Shown here: positions 27,289 to 36,826 of the stretch, piece by piece
Layout of the letters: the number at the start of each line of letters is the position of its first letter
Position numbering within the stretch: the first letter of the stretch is position 1
Assembly: GCF_001648155.1 (NCBI RefSeq)
Contig: NZ_CP015199.1
Span: 3,109,001 to 3,173,000, forward strand
Origin: Chryseobacterium glaciei
GTDB taxonomy: Bacteria; Bacteroidota; Bacteroidia; Flavobacteriales; Weeksellaceae
Direction: 5' to 3'
DNA: 64,000 nt
The notes under the pieces: generated by a model
The model's input: only the letters and a program-made list of their open reading frames with translations
What the model was told of the DNA's origin: nothing
The model's database searches: none
Made by a program: the position numbers and the translations under genes

Positions 27289-29099
27289 ATGTGCGGCATT
27301 GCTGGAATAATATATAAAAATCAAACTTCGGTAGAAAAGGAAACTCTAAAGAAAATGACAGATAAAATGTCACATAGAGGGCCAGACTCCGAAGGTTTTT
27401 TCGTTAATTTAAATTTAGGTTTAGGACATAGAAGGCTCTCAATTATCGATACTAGTGAGTCAGCAAATCAGCCATTTTTTTTTGAAGATAAGCATGTATT
27501 GGTTTTTAATGGAGCCATTTATAATTATATAGAATTAAAAAAAGAACTGGAAGAAAAAGGATATACTTTTACGACTAGTTCTGATACAGAAGTTTTAATT
27601 GCAGCATATGATTATTGGGGGAAGAGTGTGTGCAAAAGTTTAATGGCATGTGGTCTTTCGTTATTTTTGACTCCAAAAAGAATAAATTATTCTGCTCAAG
27701 AGATCGATTTGGAATCAAGCCATTTTACTATTACACAGATAAAGATAAATTTATTTTTGCTTCCGAGATAAAACCTATTCTTGAAATAGAAAAAATTGAA
27801 AAAGTAAATGTTCAAATTTTATTGCAATACCTTATTGTTAATATGACAGGGCATTACAATGAAACATTTTTTGAAGGTATACTTAAGCTGCCAGCATCAC
27901 ATAACCTTATTTATGATTTAAATAACCATCAGTTTGAAATATATAAATATTATGAAATTGAGTTTAGAAAAGAAGTAAATGAACTGAGCCTTGATGAGTC
28001 TATTAAGCTTTTTGAACAAAGATTTGAAGAATCAGTAAGATTAAGATTACGGTCGGATGTGAAAATCGGAAGCGCATTAAGTGGCGGTCTGGATAGTCCT
28101 TATGTTACATCAATTGCCAATAAAATTATTGGCAAAGAAAATAATAATGGATTTACTGCCATTACAGTTGGTTCCTTAGATAAAAAGGATGACGAAAGCC
28201 AATTAGCTACAATTATTGCTGAAACTCTTAATATCAAGCATGATATTGTAACTCCTAAGTCTGATGAATTCAGAGATGATCTTGAAGACGTAATTTTTAT
28301 GCATGAAGAACCTTTTGCCGACTTATCTGTTTTCATGCAAAATTTTTTGATGAAAGAAGCTAATAAACTGGGAATTAAGGTTTTTTTAGACGGTCAGGGA
28401 GCCGACGAAATTTTATTGGGTTATAGTAGATATACTGCTGCATTTTTAAAAAATCATGATTTAATATCAAATATTAAATTTTTGAGAAAGGTTAAAAGCC
28501 ATTATGATCTTTCTATTTTGGAGGCAGCAAAAACATATTTTTATTTTTCTAACTATTATGTTAGAAAATTCAGATTAAAAAGAAGAGGTGCTCTTTTAAA
28601 GAAAGGTTATTTAAATATAATCAATTTTACAAAACTTAAAAAGTTAACAAGGTCGTATAAAAGAATTTTTGAGCTTCAAAAAAATGAAATTTTTTTCTTT
28701 TTATTACCGGATATTTTAAGAATCGAAGACAAAAACTCAATGCTTTTTTCTATTGAGTCTAGGCTTCCCTTTTTAGATTATAGTTTTGTGGAAACTGTAT
28801 TATCAATAAATAATAATTACAAGATAAGAGATGGCTGGTCTAAATATATATTAAGAAGAAATCTTGAAAAATATGTACCGGATCAGATAACTTATAACAA
28901 TAGAAAAATTGGATTGGCACCACCTGTTGAACATTGGTGGCCAAGATCTGAAAGTATATATGAAACTATTAATAGTTCTAAAATCATACAGGAAATTTCG
29001 AAAAAGAAATTTAATTTTATAGCAGATAGAGATTTAGAATGGAGGCTTTATAATATAGCGATCTGGGAAAAATTTTATAATATGAAATTAGAAAACTAA
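27289..29099 (+). pseudogene. asnB: Asparagine-synthase-like amidotransferase (WbpS type), frameshifted
   Basis: The 5' part (27289 to about 27620) encodes an N-terminal class II glutaminase domain beginning MCGIAG, with Cys2 as nucleophile. The reading frame then shifts, and the rest (EECVQKFNGMWSFVIFD to the end at 29099) continues the glutaminase and the synthetase domain with the PP-loop SALSGGLDSPY. Five G stand at 27617-27621 where six would keep the frame. Corrected, the product is about 603 residues, a normal AsnB length. In O-antigen clusters such proteins (for example WbpS) convert a sugar uronic acid to the uronamide, which fits the uronic acid pathway here. It could be a sequencing slip or a real inactivation. 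Confidence 0.87.
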
Positions 29100-29108
29100 A
29101 AAACGCAT

Positions 29109-30143
29109 ATGCAGATTAAAGATAAAACACTACTTATAACAGGAGGAACAGGTTCATTTGGAACAGCTGTTTTAAGAAAGTTTATAAATACAGAACATTT
29201 TAAAGAGATTCGTATTTTTTCTCGTGACGAGAAGAAGCAGGATGATATGAGAAATCAGTTTAAAAGTGATAAACTGAAATTTTATATTGGAGATGTAAGA
29301 GATTATAATAGTGTAGAACCAGCAATGAGAGGAGTAGATTATGTCTTTCATGCTGCTGCTTTAAAACAAGTTCCATCTTGTGAATTTTTCCCTATGCAGG
29401 CTGTGAAAACTAATGTTGAAGGCACACAAAATGTCATCGATGCAGCTGGAAGAAATAAGGTGAAAAAAGTAATATGCTTAAGTACAGATAAAGCTGCATA
29501 TCCTATCAATGCAATGGGAATTTCCAAGGCAATGATGGAAAAAGTAGCTGTTGCCGCTTCAAGAAATCTGGAGGAAACAGTAGTTTGTCTTACCAGATAT
29601 GGTAACGTAATGGCTTCCAGAGGTTCTGTGATCCCATTATTTATTAAACAGATTAAAGCTGGTGGCGAAATTACGATCACAGATCCTAATATGACTCGTT
29701 TTTTAATGTCATTAGAAGAAGCTGTAGATTTAGTATTATTTGCATTTGAACACGGAAATCCTGGTGATCTATTTGTTAATAAAGCTCCTGCAGGTACAAT
29801 TGGAGACTTAGCTCAGGCATTGAAAGAAATGTTTAAAGCCGATAATCCGATAAAAGTTATTGGGACAAGACATGGTGAAAAACTATATGAGACGTTATGT
29901 ACTCGTGAAGAGATGTTAAAGGCAGAAGATATGGGAGATTTTTATAGAATTCCTGCTGATAACAGAGATTTAAACTATGCTCAATATTTTTCTGAAGGTA
30001 TACAAGATATTTCAAAAATTGAAGATTATCACTCTCATAATACACAGCAACAAGATGTGGAAGGGATGAAAGACTTATTATTAAAACTTCCATTAATAAG
30101 AAAGGAAATTTTAGGTGAAGATGTAATGCAATATCCCGACTAA
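29109..30143 (+). CDS. capE: UDP-GlcNAc 4,6-dehydratase/5-epimerase of L-FucNAc synthesis
   Basis: This 344-residue SDR enzyme has the NAD motif ITGGTGSFGTAVL and LSTDKAAYPINAMGISK, with Met instead of Tyr as in CapE/FnlA/WbjB. It forms UDP-2-acetamido-2,6-dideoxy-L-arabino-hexos-4-ulose from UDP-GlcNAc, the first step to UDP-N-acetyl-L-fucosamine. capF at 30579 and capG at 32895 supply the next steps. It is shorter than the membrane dehydratase at 6900 and has no transmembrane part. It starts 9 bases after the asparagine-synthase-like gene. Confidence 0.92.
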   Translation: MQIKDKTLLITGGTGSFGTAVLRKFINTEHFKEIRIFSRDEKKQDDMRNQFKSDKLKFYIGDVRDYNSVEPAMRGVDYVFHAAALKQVPSCEFFPMQAVKTNVEGTQNVIDAAGRNKVKKVICLSTDKAAYPINAMGISKAMMEKVAVAASRNLEETVVCLTRYGNVMASRGSVIPLFIKQIKAGGEITITDPNMTRFLMSLEEAVDLVLFAFEHGNPGDLFVNKAPAGTIGDLAQALKEMFKADNPIKVIGTRHGEKLYETLCTREEMLKAEDMGDFYRIPADNRDLNYAQYFSEGIQDISKIEDYHSHNTQQQDVEGMKDLLLKLPLIRKEILGEDVMQYPD

Positions 30144-30153
30144 AAATATTTTT

Positions 30154-30579
30154 ATGGAAATGCCCAAAATTATTGAAGGAGGAAAATATTCTGATGAAAG
30201 GGGAAGTCTTCTTTTTAATAATGATTTCAATCTATCAGAAATTAGAAGAATGTACTGTATTGAAAATGCAGATGTAGATTTTGTTAGAGGTTGGACAGGG
30301 CACCAAATAGAGCAACGCTGGTTTTCGGCATTGCAAGGAAGTTTTACAATTAAACTTATAAAAATAGACAATTGGGAAAACCCATCAAACAATTCTGAAA
30401 TCTTGGATTTTGAACTTTCTTCTGAAAATTTAGATGTCTTACATGTTCCTAAAGGATTCGTAAGTGCAATTCAGTCTAAAGAAAAGGGGGCAAGACTATT
30501 AGTTATGGCAGATTATTTTTTGGGAGAGATAAACGATGATTTTCGCTTTCCTATAGATTATTTTGAAAATTTAAAATAA
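30154..30579 (+). CDS. WxcM/FdtA-like cupin, possible sugar isomerase
   Basis: This 141-residue single cupin domain has segments DERGSLLFNN, FVRGWTGHQIEQRWFSALQGSFTI and LHVPKGFVSAIQS, as in the WxcM/FdtA group of nucleotide-sugar 3,4-ketoisomerases and related epimerases. It is placed between capE and capF, 10 bases after the first and overlapping the start of the second. It might act on the 4-keto intermediate of the L-FucNAc route, or be a helper to CapF, whose own cupin does the C3 epimerisation. The exact reaction cannot be read from sequence. A second ATG at 30160 is possible. Confidence 0.75.
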   Translation: MEMPKIIEGGKYSDERGSLLFNNDFNLSEIRRMYCIENADVDFVRGWTGHQIEQRWFSALQGSFTIKLIKIDNWENPSNNSEILDFELSSENLDVLHVPKGFVSAIQSKEKGARLLVMADYFLGEINDDFRFPIDYFENLK

Positions 30580-31697
30580 TGAAGAAAATTGGAATTACCG
30601 GACAAAACGGATTTGTCGGGTCACATTTATACAATACTTTAGGTTTAAGACCTGAAGATTTTGAAAGAGTAGATTTTGAGAGATCTTTTTTTGATGATTC
30701 AGCAAAATTGGATGAATTTGTAAAGAAATGTGATGTAATTGTACATCTTGCAGCAATGAACCGTCATCCAGATCCTGAAGTTATTTTCAATAATAATATT
30801 AAGCTGGTTAAAAAACTGGTTGCTTCTCTGGAGAAAAAAAATTCTAAAGCTCACGTTCTTTTTTCATCTTCTTCACAGGAAGAAAAAGATAATCTATACG
30901 GAAAATCTAAAAAAGAAGGGCGCGAAATTTTTGCAGACTGGGCAAAAAAATCTGGCGGAAAGTTCACAGGAATGATTATTCCAAATGTTTTCGGACCGTT
31001 CGGAAAGCCTAATTATAATTCATTCGTTGCTACATTTTGCCATAAACTTACACATGGAGAAACTCCGGTGATCGATAATGATGGTGAAGTGAAACTTATT
31101 TATGTAGGAGAGCTGGTTCAGGAAATTATTAATCAAATAGAAACTGCTGAAACAAAAGATATTTATGAAGTTTCTTATACTTCGGTGAATAAAGTTTCTG
31201 AAGTTCTCAATAAATTAGAAAACTATAAAAAATTGTATTTCGATAATGGTGAAATTCCAGAATTGAATACAAAATTTGATCTTAATCTTTTCAATACTTT
31301 TCGTTGTTATTTTGAGATTAAAGACCACTATCCTGTAAAATTTACACAACACACAGATCCTAGAGGAGCTTTTGTTGAAGTCATAAGATTGGGAATTGGA
31401 GGACAATGCTCTTTCTCGACAACGGTTCCCGGAATTACGAGAGGAAACCATTTTCATACAAGAAAAATAGAAAGATTTGCTGTAATTAAAGGAAAAGCTT
31501 TGATACAATTAAGAAAAATAGATTCAGACGAAGTATTAGACTTTTATTTGGATGGCAATGAGCCTGCGTATGTAGATATGCCAATTTGGTATACTCACAA
31601 CATTAAAAATATCGGAGAGGAAGAATTGTACACAATTTTCTGGATTAATGAGCCTTTTAATCCCGAAGACTCGGATACTTATTTTGTAGAAGTATAA
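30579..31697 (+). CDS. capF: Bifunctional CapF, UDP-L-FucNAc pathway epimerase/reductase
   Basis: This 372-residue protein has an N-terminal SDR domain (GITGQNGFVGSHLYN; NLYGKSKKEGREI holds the YxxxK pair) and a C-terminal cupin domain (TDPRGAFVEVIR, TRGNHFHTRKIERFAVIKG). In CapF the cupin epimerises C3 of the 4-keto sugar and the SDR domain reduces C4 with NADPH to UDP-L-TalNAc-type product. Length and domain order match the family. The start overlaps the preceding stop (TAATG). Confidence 0.93.
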   Translation: MKKIGITGQNGFVGSHLYNTLGLRPEDFERVDFERSFFDDSAKLDEFVKKCDVIVHLAAMNRHPDPEVIFNNNIKLVKKLVASLEKKNSKAHVLFSSSSQEEKDNLYGKSKKEGREIFADWAKKSGGKFTGMIIPNVFGPFGKPNYNSFVATFCHKLTHGETPVIDNDGEVKLIYVGELVQEIINQIETAETKDIYEVSYTSVNKVSEVLNKLENYKKLYFDNGEIPELNTKFDLNLFNTFRCYFEIKDHYPVKFTQHTDPRGAFVEVIRLGIGGQCSFSTTVPGITRGNHFHTRKIERFAVIKGKALIQLRKIDSDEVLDFYLDGNEPAYVDMPIWYTHNIKNIGEEELYTIFWINEPFNPEDSDTYFVEV

Positions 31698-31702
31698 TTT
31701 TG

Positions 31703-32947
31703 ATGGAAAGAATAAATCGTTTAAAATCCTCAATTGTTAATAAAAAGGAAACTTATTTCCTTTTTATTACTTTGTTTGGTTATATTCTTGCCTACATAGA
31801 TCCTTTTGAATTAGAAGTATTGCCTCATTTTACTAACCTTTTATTAAGAGGAGGGATATTCATTTCTTCAATATATTTTATAGCTAAAAATTTTGAAATT
31901 GTAAAAGAAAGGAAATACGTCATTATATATTTTCTTTTATTCTATATATTTTATATAATCAAGGTAATTTATAGTTTTCAAAATTTTTACTTTATTCCAA
32001 AAACTTTTCAAGGGTTTAAAGAATCCTTTTACTACTTTGGTTTAATTGTAATTCCTTTACCTGTACTGGCACTTTTGAGCTTAAATTATCAAAAGGTTGA
32101 TTTTAAAAAATTCTATAGAATAGTTTTCTATTTTTTCTTAATTATTTTAGGAATTAATTTGCTCTTTATAGGAAAGCCGAATGGTAACAGAAGTGGTATA
32201 TTCAGGTCATATTATATTTTAACTGGGCATTATGGATTAAGTTTAGTGTTTATCAGCTTGTTTAGTTATTTATTTCTGAATAAAAATAAGAAAATATATT
32301 TATTAGGAATTGTATTGGGATGTGTACCTATGTTTGTATCTGCAGCAAGAAGTCCTGTTTTAACCTTTTTTCTAATTCTTTTGGTGTTTTTTATATTAAT
32401 AAATAAAAGAAAGTATTGGTTTTATTTGTCTATTGGAGTAATTTTATCAATATTTTCACTTTTTGTGATTTATATAAATGGACTAGGAGATGATATTGTT
32501 TTTTTCAAAAGAATAAATGCTGCAATTTTTCAACAAAATGGTTCCGGAAGATCATATTATTTAAATAAAGGTATTGATATATTCATTAATAATCCTTGGT
32601 TCGGAGGGAGAGTACTTTTTGAAGATGGGACGTATCCTCACAATTTATTTGTGGATGTTCTTATGTCAACAGGGGTGTTAGGTATGATTCTATTTATTAT
32701 TTATTTTAAATTTGTAATACAGAATTTTATAAAGATTTTAAAAAATATTTACAAGTATAAAGAAAGGGGGATTTTAGCTTTTTTTTTCTTTCAATATTTT
32801 ATTTTAATTCAGACATCAGGAAATATATACTCATCATTTGAGTTTTGGTATTTTGGTGCTGCAATAATTGGTTTAGGATATATAAATTTAACAAATGAAG
32901 AAATTAAAAGTAGTAACAGTTGTGGGAACACGACCGGAAATTATTAG
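31703..32947 (+). CDS. Second O-antigen polymerase/ligase-family membrane protein
   Basis: This 414-residue protein has about eleven membrane segments, an arginine in the SAARSPVLTFFLILLVFF loop, and the family pattern GTYPHNLFVDVLMSTGVLG. It is related in layout to the protein at 20209 but clearly diverged. One of the two is likely the Wzy polymerase and the other a ligase or a polymerase for a second repeat. A TTG at 31700 directly precedes the ATG at 31703, and the ATG is preferred. Its last 53 bases overlap the capG coding region, an unusually long overlap. Confidence 0.8.
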   Translation: MERINRLKSSIVNKKETYFLFITLFGYILAYIDPFELEVLPHFTNLLLRGGIFISSIYFIAKNFEIVKERKYVIIYFLLFYIFYIIKVIYSFQNFYFIPKTFQGFKESFYYFGLIVIPLPVLALLSLNYQKVDFKKFYRIVFYFFLIILGINLLFIGKPNGNRSGIFRSYYILTGHYGLSLVFISLFSYLFLNKNKKIYLLGIVLGCVPMFVSAARSPVLTFFLILLVFFILINKRKYWFYLSIGVILSIFSLFVIYINGLGDDIVFFKRINAAIFQQNGSGRSYYLNKGIDIFINNPWFGGRVLFEDGTYPHNLFVDVLMSTGVLGMILFIIYFKFVIQNFIKILKNIYKYKERGILAFFFFQYFILIQTSGNIYSSFEFWYFGAAIIGLGYINLTNEEIKSSNSCGNTTGNY

Positions 32948-34031
32948 ATTATCAAGGGTATTATCAGCTTTAGATGCCTCTGAAGCTGTTGAACATATTA
33001 TCGTCCATACGGGACAAAACTATGATTACGAACTTAATCAGATCTTTTTTGAGGATTTAGGTTTACGTAAACCTGATTACTTTTTGGAAGCTGCAGGAAA
33101 AACGGCAACAGAAACGGTAGGAAATATTTTAATTAAAATAGATCCGCTTCTTGAAGAGCTGAAACCTGATGCTTTTTTGGTTTTAGGTGATACAAATTCT
33201 TGTCTTTGTGCAATTCCAGCTAAGAAAAGGCAAATTCCTATTTTCCATATGGAAGCAGGAAACAGATGTTTTGATCAAAGAGTTCCTGAAGAAACAAACC
33301 GTAAAATTGTAGATCATACCTCAGATGTTAATTTAACATATTCTGATATTGCCCGTGAATATCTATTGCGAGAAGGGCTTCCTGCAGACAGAATTATTAA
33401 AACAGGATCTCCTATGTTTGAGGTTTTAAATCATTATTTATCTCAAATTGAGAGTTCTGATGTTTTAAGCAGATTGAACTTGGAAGAAGGAAAATATTTT
33501 GTAGTTTCTTCACATAGAGAAGAAAATATTAATTCTGAAAAGAATTTTAATGGTTTAATGGAAAGCCTTAATGCTATTGCTGAAAAATTTGGATATCCTA
33601 TTATTGTTTCTACTCACCCTAGAACAAGAAATATGATTGATAAGAAACAGATAGAAATGAGACCGGAAATTCAGTTTTTAAAACCACTTGGTTTCCATGA
33701 TTATAACGCTCTTCAGATGAGAAGTTATGCTGTTTTATCTGATTCGGGAACAATTTCTGAAGAATCATCTGTTTTAAATTTCAGAGCGCTTAATATCAGA
33801 GATGCTCATGAAAGACCGGAAGCAATGGAAGAAGCATCTGTAATGATGGTAGGAATGTCACCGGAAAGAATTTTACAGGGATTGGTACAACTTCAACAAC
33901 AAAAAGTAGGTAAAGAAAGAAATTACAGATCTGTAGCAGATTATTCGATGCCTAATGTTTCTGAAAAAGTAGTAAGAATCATTTTAAGTTATACAGATTA
34001 TATTAATAGAGTAGTTTGGAGTAAGATATAA
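32895..34031 (+). CDS. capG: UDP-sugar 2-epimerase completing UDP-L-FucNAc (CapG/FnlC)
   Basis: This 378-residue non-hydrolysing 2-epimerase of the WecB group has VGTRPEIIRLSRV, HTGQNYDYELNQIFF, GDTNSCLCAIPAKK, FHMEAGNRCFDQRVPEE and SDSGTISEESS. These are close to CapG of Staphylococcus aureus, which converts UDP-L-TalNAc-type intermediate to UDP-L-FucNAc. The ATG at 32895 matches the family N-terminus (MKKLKVVTVVGTRPE), so the 53-base overlap with the preceding gene is probably real. WbpI-type epimerases of the ManNAc3NAcA route are relatives, and a second role there cannot be excluded. Confidence 0.9.
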   Translation: MKKLKVVTVVGTRPEIIRLSRVLSALDASEAVEHIIVHTGQNYDYELNQIFFEDLGLRKPDYFLEAAGKTATETVGNILIKIDPLLEELKPDAFLVLGDTNSCLCAIPAKKRQIPIFHMEAGNRCFDQRVPEETNRKIVDHTSDVNLTYSDIAREYLLREGLPADRIIKTGSPMFEVLNHYLSQIESSDVLSRLNLEEGKYFVVSSHREENINSEKNFNGLMESLNAIAEKFGYPIIVSTHPRTRNMIDKKQIEMRPEIQFLKPLGFHDYNALQMRSYAVLSDSGTISEESSVLNFRALNIRDAHERPEAMEEASVMMVGMSPERILQGLVQLQQQKVGKERNYRSVADYSMPNVSEKVVRIILSYTDYINRVVWSKI

Positions 34032-34033
34032 AT

Positions 34034-35242
34034 ATGAATGTATTATTCCTTACCTTAGTTAAAATTGAAACACTGCAACAACGCAGTATCTATCATGATT
34101 TGATGCGTGAGTTTTCTAACCACGGACATAATCTTTATATCGTTTCTCCTACAGAAAGACGCGAAAAACAAAAAAGTACAATAAAAACAGAAGGCAGTGC
34201 AAAGTTTTTAAATGTAAGAACACTTAATATTCAGAAAACGAATTTTATAGAAAAAGGATTATCCACAATATCCATAGAAAAACTGTTTCTAAGAGCTATT
34301 AAAAAGAAATTTTCTGATGTGAAATTTGATTTAATACTTTATTCTACGCCTCCTATTACTTTTACCAACCTTATCAAATATTTTAGGGAGAGAGATAATG
34401 CTAAAACGTATTTACTACTGAAGGATATTTTTCCTCAAAATGCTGTAGATATGAAGTTTATTTCTAAAAAAGGAATGATATATCGCTATTTTAGAAATAA
34501 AGAAAAAGATTTATATAATATTTCCGACAAGATAGGATGTATGTCTAAAGCAAATGCTGATTATGTTTTAAATCATAATCCGTACATTCCAAATAATAAA
34601 GTTGAAATTAATCCCAATTCAATTGAAATACAGCCATTCAATGACGTTTCAAATGAAGATGAAGAAAAAATTAAAGCTAAATATAAAATTCCTGACAATA
34701 GAAAAATATTCATTTACGGAGGAAGTCTTGGAAAACCTCAGGGAATTGAGTTTCTTTTACAAACTTTGGAAGCAAAGAAAAACGATGAAAGGTTGTTTTT
34801 TATCATAGTAGGTTCAGGAACTGAATATAATAAAATAGAAAACTGGGTTAATATTAATAATCCTCAAAATACTATTCTGCTATCAGCTTTGCCGAAGAGT
34901 GATTATGATTTACTGATAAGAGTTTGTAATGTAGGACTTATATTCTTACATAAAGATTTTACGATTCCGAATTATCCATCCAGATTACTTTCATATCTTG
35001 AATTTAAGATGCCTATAATTGCAGCTACAGATAATAATACTGATATAGGTACGGATATTATGAATAATGGTTGCGGAATTTCCGTTTATTCTGATGATAT
35101 AAATCAAATGACAGAAGCTATTAATTCATTGATAGAAATGGCTCCTGAAAAGTTTGAAGAGATGAGACAGAAAAGTTGGGATTTCCTGGTAAATGATTTT
35201 AAAGTGGAAGATTCTTACCAAAAGATTATTAATATAAAATAG
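34034..35242 (+). CDS. wbuB: WbuB-like glycosyltransferase, probable L-FucNAc transferase
   Basis: This 402-residue GT4-family enzyme has YLLLKDIFPQNAVDMKF and IYRYFRNKEKDLY in its first domain and IYGGSLGKPQGIEFLLQTL in the second. It resembles WbuB of E. coli O26/O145, which is encoded next to fnlC and adds L-FucNAc to undecaprenyl-PP-GlcNAc. It starts 2 bases after capG and ends 11 bases before the initiating sugar transferase. The position supports L-FucNAc as the second sugar of the repeat unit. Confidence 0.83.
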   Translation: MNVLFLTLVKIETLQQRSIYHDLMREFSNHGHNLYIVSPTERREKQKSTIKTEGSAKFLNVRTLNIQKTNFIEKGLSTISIEKLFLRAIKKKFSDVKFDLILYSTPPITFTNLIKYFRERDNAKTYLLLKDIFPQNAVDMKFISKKGMIYRYFRNKEKDLYNISDKIGCMSKANADYVLNHNPYIPNNKVEINPNSIEIQPFNDVSNEDEEKIKAKYKIPDNRKIFIYGGSLGKPQGIEFLLQTLEAKKNDERLFFIIVGSGTEYNKIENWVNINNPQNTILLSALPKSDYDLLIRVCNVGLIFLHKDFTIPNYPSRLLSYLEFKMPIIAATDNNTDIGTDIMNNGCGISVYSDDINQMTEAINSLIEMAPEKFEEMRQKSWDFLVNDFKVEDSYQKIINIK

Positions 35243-35253
35243 GATAAATAAAA

Positions 35254-35865
35254 ATGTATCAAACTATTTTTAAACCGATTTTGGATGTTATTTTCGCTGC
35301 AGTAGGATTAATTATCTTAAGCCCGATTTTTTTAGTCGTTACAATCTGCCTGTTTTTTGCGAACGATGGTAAACCTTTTTTCTTTCAGAAAAGACCCGGA
35401 AAAAACGGAAAAATCTTTGAAATAATAAAATTCAAGACAATGAACGATAAAAAAGGGATTGATGGTAATCTTTTATCAGATGCTGAAAGACTTACATCTG
35501 TTGGTTCATTCGTTAGAAAAACATCTTTGGATGAAATTCCACAGCTTATTAATGTTCTAAAAGGAGATATGTCATTTATAGGACCAAGACCTCTTTTGGT
35601 TCAGTATTTGCCAATATATAATGCTTTTCAAGGAAGAAGACATGAAGTGAAACCTGGAATAACCGGTTGGGCGCAGGTAAATGGAAGAAATGCCATTTCA
35701 TGGAAAAAAAAGTTTGAATTTGATGTTTGGTATGTGGATAACCTCTCTTTTTTATTAGATGTGAAAATCTTTTTCCTTACAATAAAAAAAGTTTTTATAA
35801 GAGAAGGTATAGCACAGGAGGGGCAAGCAACAATGGAAATGTTTACAAAAGAAGGAAATGAATAA
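35254..35865 (+). CDS. Initiating phosphoglycosyl transferase (PglC-like)
   Basis: This 203-residue monotopic transferase has one N-terminal re-entrant helix (ILDVIFAAVGLIILSPIFLVV), the FQKRPGKNGKIFEIIKFKTM segment, and the catalytic Asp-Glu pair in KTSLDEIPQLINVLKGDMSFIGPRP. It moves a sugar-1-phosphate from a UDP-sugar to undecaprenyl phosphate and starts the repeat unit. In the small PglC class the donor is often UDP-bacillosamine or a related 4-amino sugar, which fits the dehydratase/aminotransferase genes here. The next gene overlaps it by 8 bases. Confidence 0.9.
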   Translation: MYQTIFKPILDVIFAAVGLIILSPIFLVVTICLFFANDGKPFFFQKRPGKNGKIFEIIKFKTMNDKKGIDGNLLSDAERLTSVGSFVRKTSLDEIPQLINVLKGDMSFIGPRPLLVQYLPIYNAFQGRRHEVKPGITGWAQVNGRNAISWKKKFEFDVWYVDNLSFLLDVKIFFLTIKKVFIREGIAQEGQATMEMFTKEGNE

Positions 35866-36826
35866 TATACTTATAACATCTGCAGGACAAAGAGTTTCTT
35901 TAGTTCGTGCTTTTCAGAAAGAAATTAGAAAAGTAGATAAAACTGGAAAAGTTTTTACAGTAGATTTAAATCCAATACTGGCGCCTGCTTGTCATGTTTC
36001 AGATGGATCTAAAGAAATTTGCAGAGTTACAGATGCAGATTATATTTCCAAACTATTAGAAATTTGTAAAAATTGGGAAATAAAGATTATTATTCCAACA
36101 ATTGATACCGAACTTATTGTTTTAGCTGAAAACAGAGAACTTCTTTTACAAAATGGGATCATTCCGATTATCTCTTCGGAAGATTTTATTACAAAATGCA
36201 GAGATAAGCGAATTATCAATGAGTTTTTTCAAGAAAACAACATAGATATTCCTCAGGAAGTTGATAAAGAAAATGTTACTTTTCCTATGTTCATTAAACC
36301 TTATGACGGTTCATTAAGCAAAGATACATTCCTGATAAGAGAGGCTTCAGAATTAACGGAATATCATTTTCAGAACCCTAAACTTATGTTTATGGAGTAT
36401 ATTGATCATGATGTTTATGATGAATACACGGTAGATACTTACTATGATAAAAATGGTGAGTTAAAATGTATAGTTCCTCGTAAACGTATATTTATAAGAG
36501 CCGGTGAAGTTAATAAAGGAGTAACTTCCAAAAACGAAATAATAAATTATGTTAAAGATAATTTATCTAAAATTGAAGGAGCTGTAGGATGTCTTACAAT
36601 GCAGTTTTTCTTTCATCCAATAGAAAAAAGAATTATTGCAATTGAGATAAATTCACGATTCGGAGGAGGATATCCGCTAAGCTATCTGGCTGGAGCAAAC
36701 TATCCCGAGTGGATCATAAAAGAATATATATTTAATGAAGAAATTCCTTATTTTGAAGATTGGGAAGATAATTTATTAATGTTAAGATATGACGATGAAG
36801 TTTTAGTTCATAATTATGAAGAATAA
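35858..36826 (+). CDS. ATP-grasp ligase, substrate unknown
   Basis: This 322-residue protein has a preATP-grasp domain (ILITSAGQRVSLVRAF, residues 4-19) and an ATP-grasp fold with IKPYDGSLSKDTFLI, KLMFMEYIDHDVYDEY and the metal-binding IEINSRFGGGYPLSYLAGANY. It resembles carbamoyl-phosphate-synthase-like ATP-grasp ligases, which join a carboxylate to an amine or thiol. It lies between a PglC-like transferase and, after an overlapping HAD gene, a PglE-type aminotransferase. No PglD-type acetyltransferase is nearby, so it may attach an amino acid or other carboxylate to the 4-amino group of the sugar. This role is inferred from position only. Confidence 0.8.
   Translation: MNNILITSAGQRVSLVRAFQKEIRKVDKTGKVFTVDLNPILAPACHVSDGSKEICRVTDADYISKLLEICKNWEIKIIIPTIDTELIVLAENRELLLQNGIIPIISSEDFITKCRDKRIINEFFQENNIDIPQEVDKENVTFPMFIKPYDGSLSKDTFLIREASELTEYHFQNPKLMFMEYIDHDVYDEYTVDTYYDKNGELKCIVPRKRIFIRAGEVNKGVTSKNEIINYVKDNLSKIEGAVGCLTMQFFFHPIEKRIIAIEINSRFGGGYPLSYLAGANYPEWIIKEYIFNEEIPYFEDWEDNLLMLRYDDEVLVHNYEE

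Noticed and set aside
6388..27621. G tracts at 6388 and 27617 as classical phase-variation tracts
   Set aside because: Runs of four and five G are too short for typical slipped-strand switching, so error or chance indel is at least as likely; kept only as a point to check.
29348..29680. Open frame of 110 codons on the minus strand within capE
   Set aside because: Antisense to a clear SDR gene and without own motifs.
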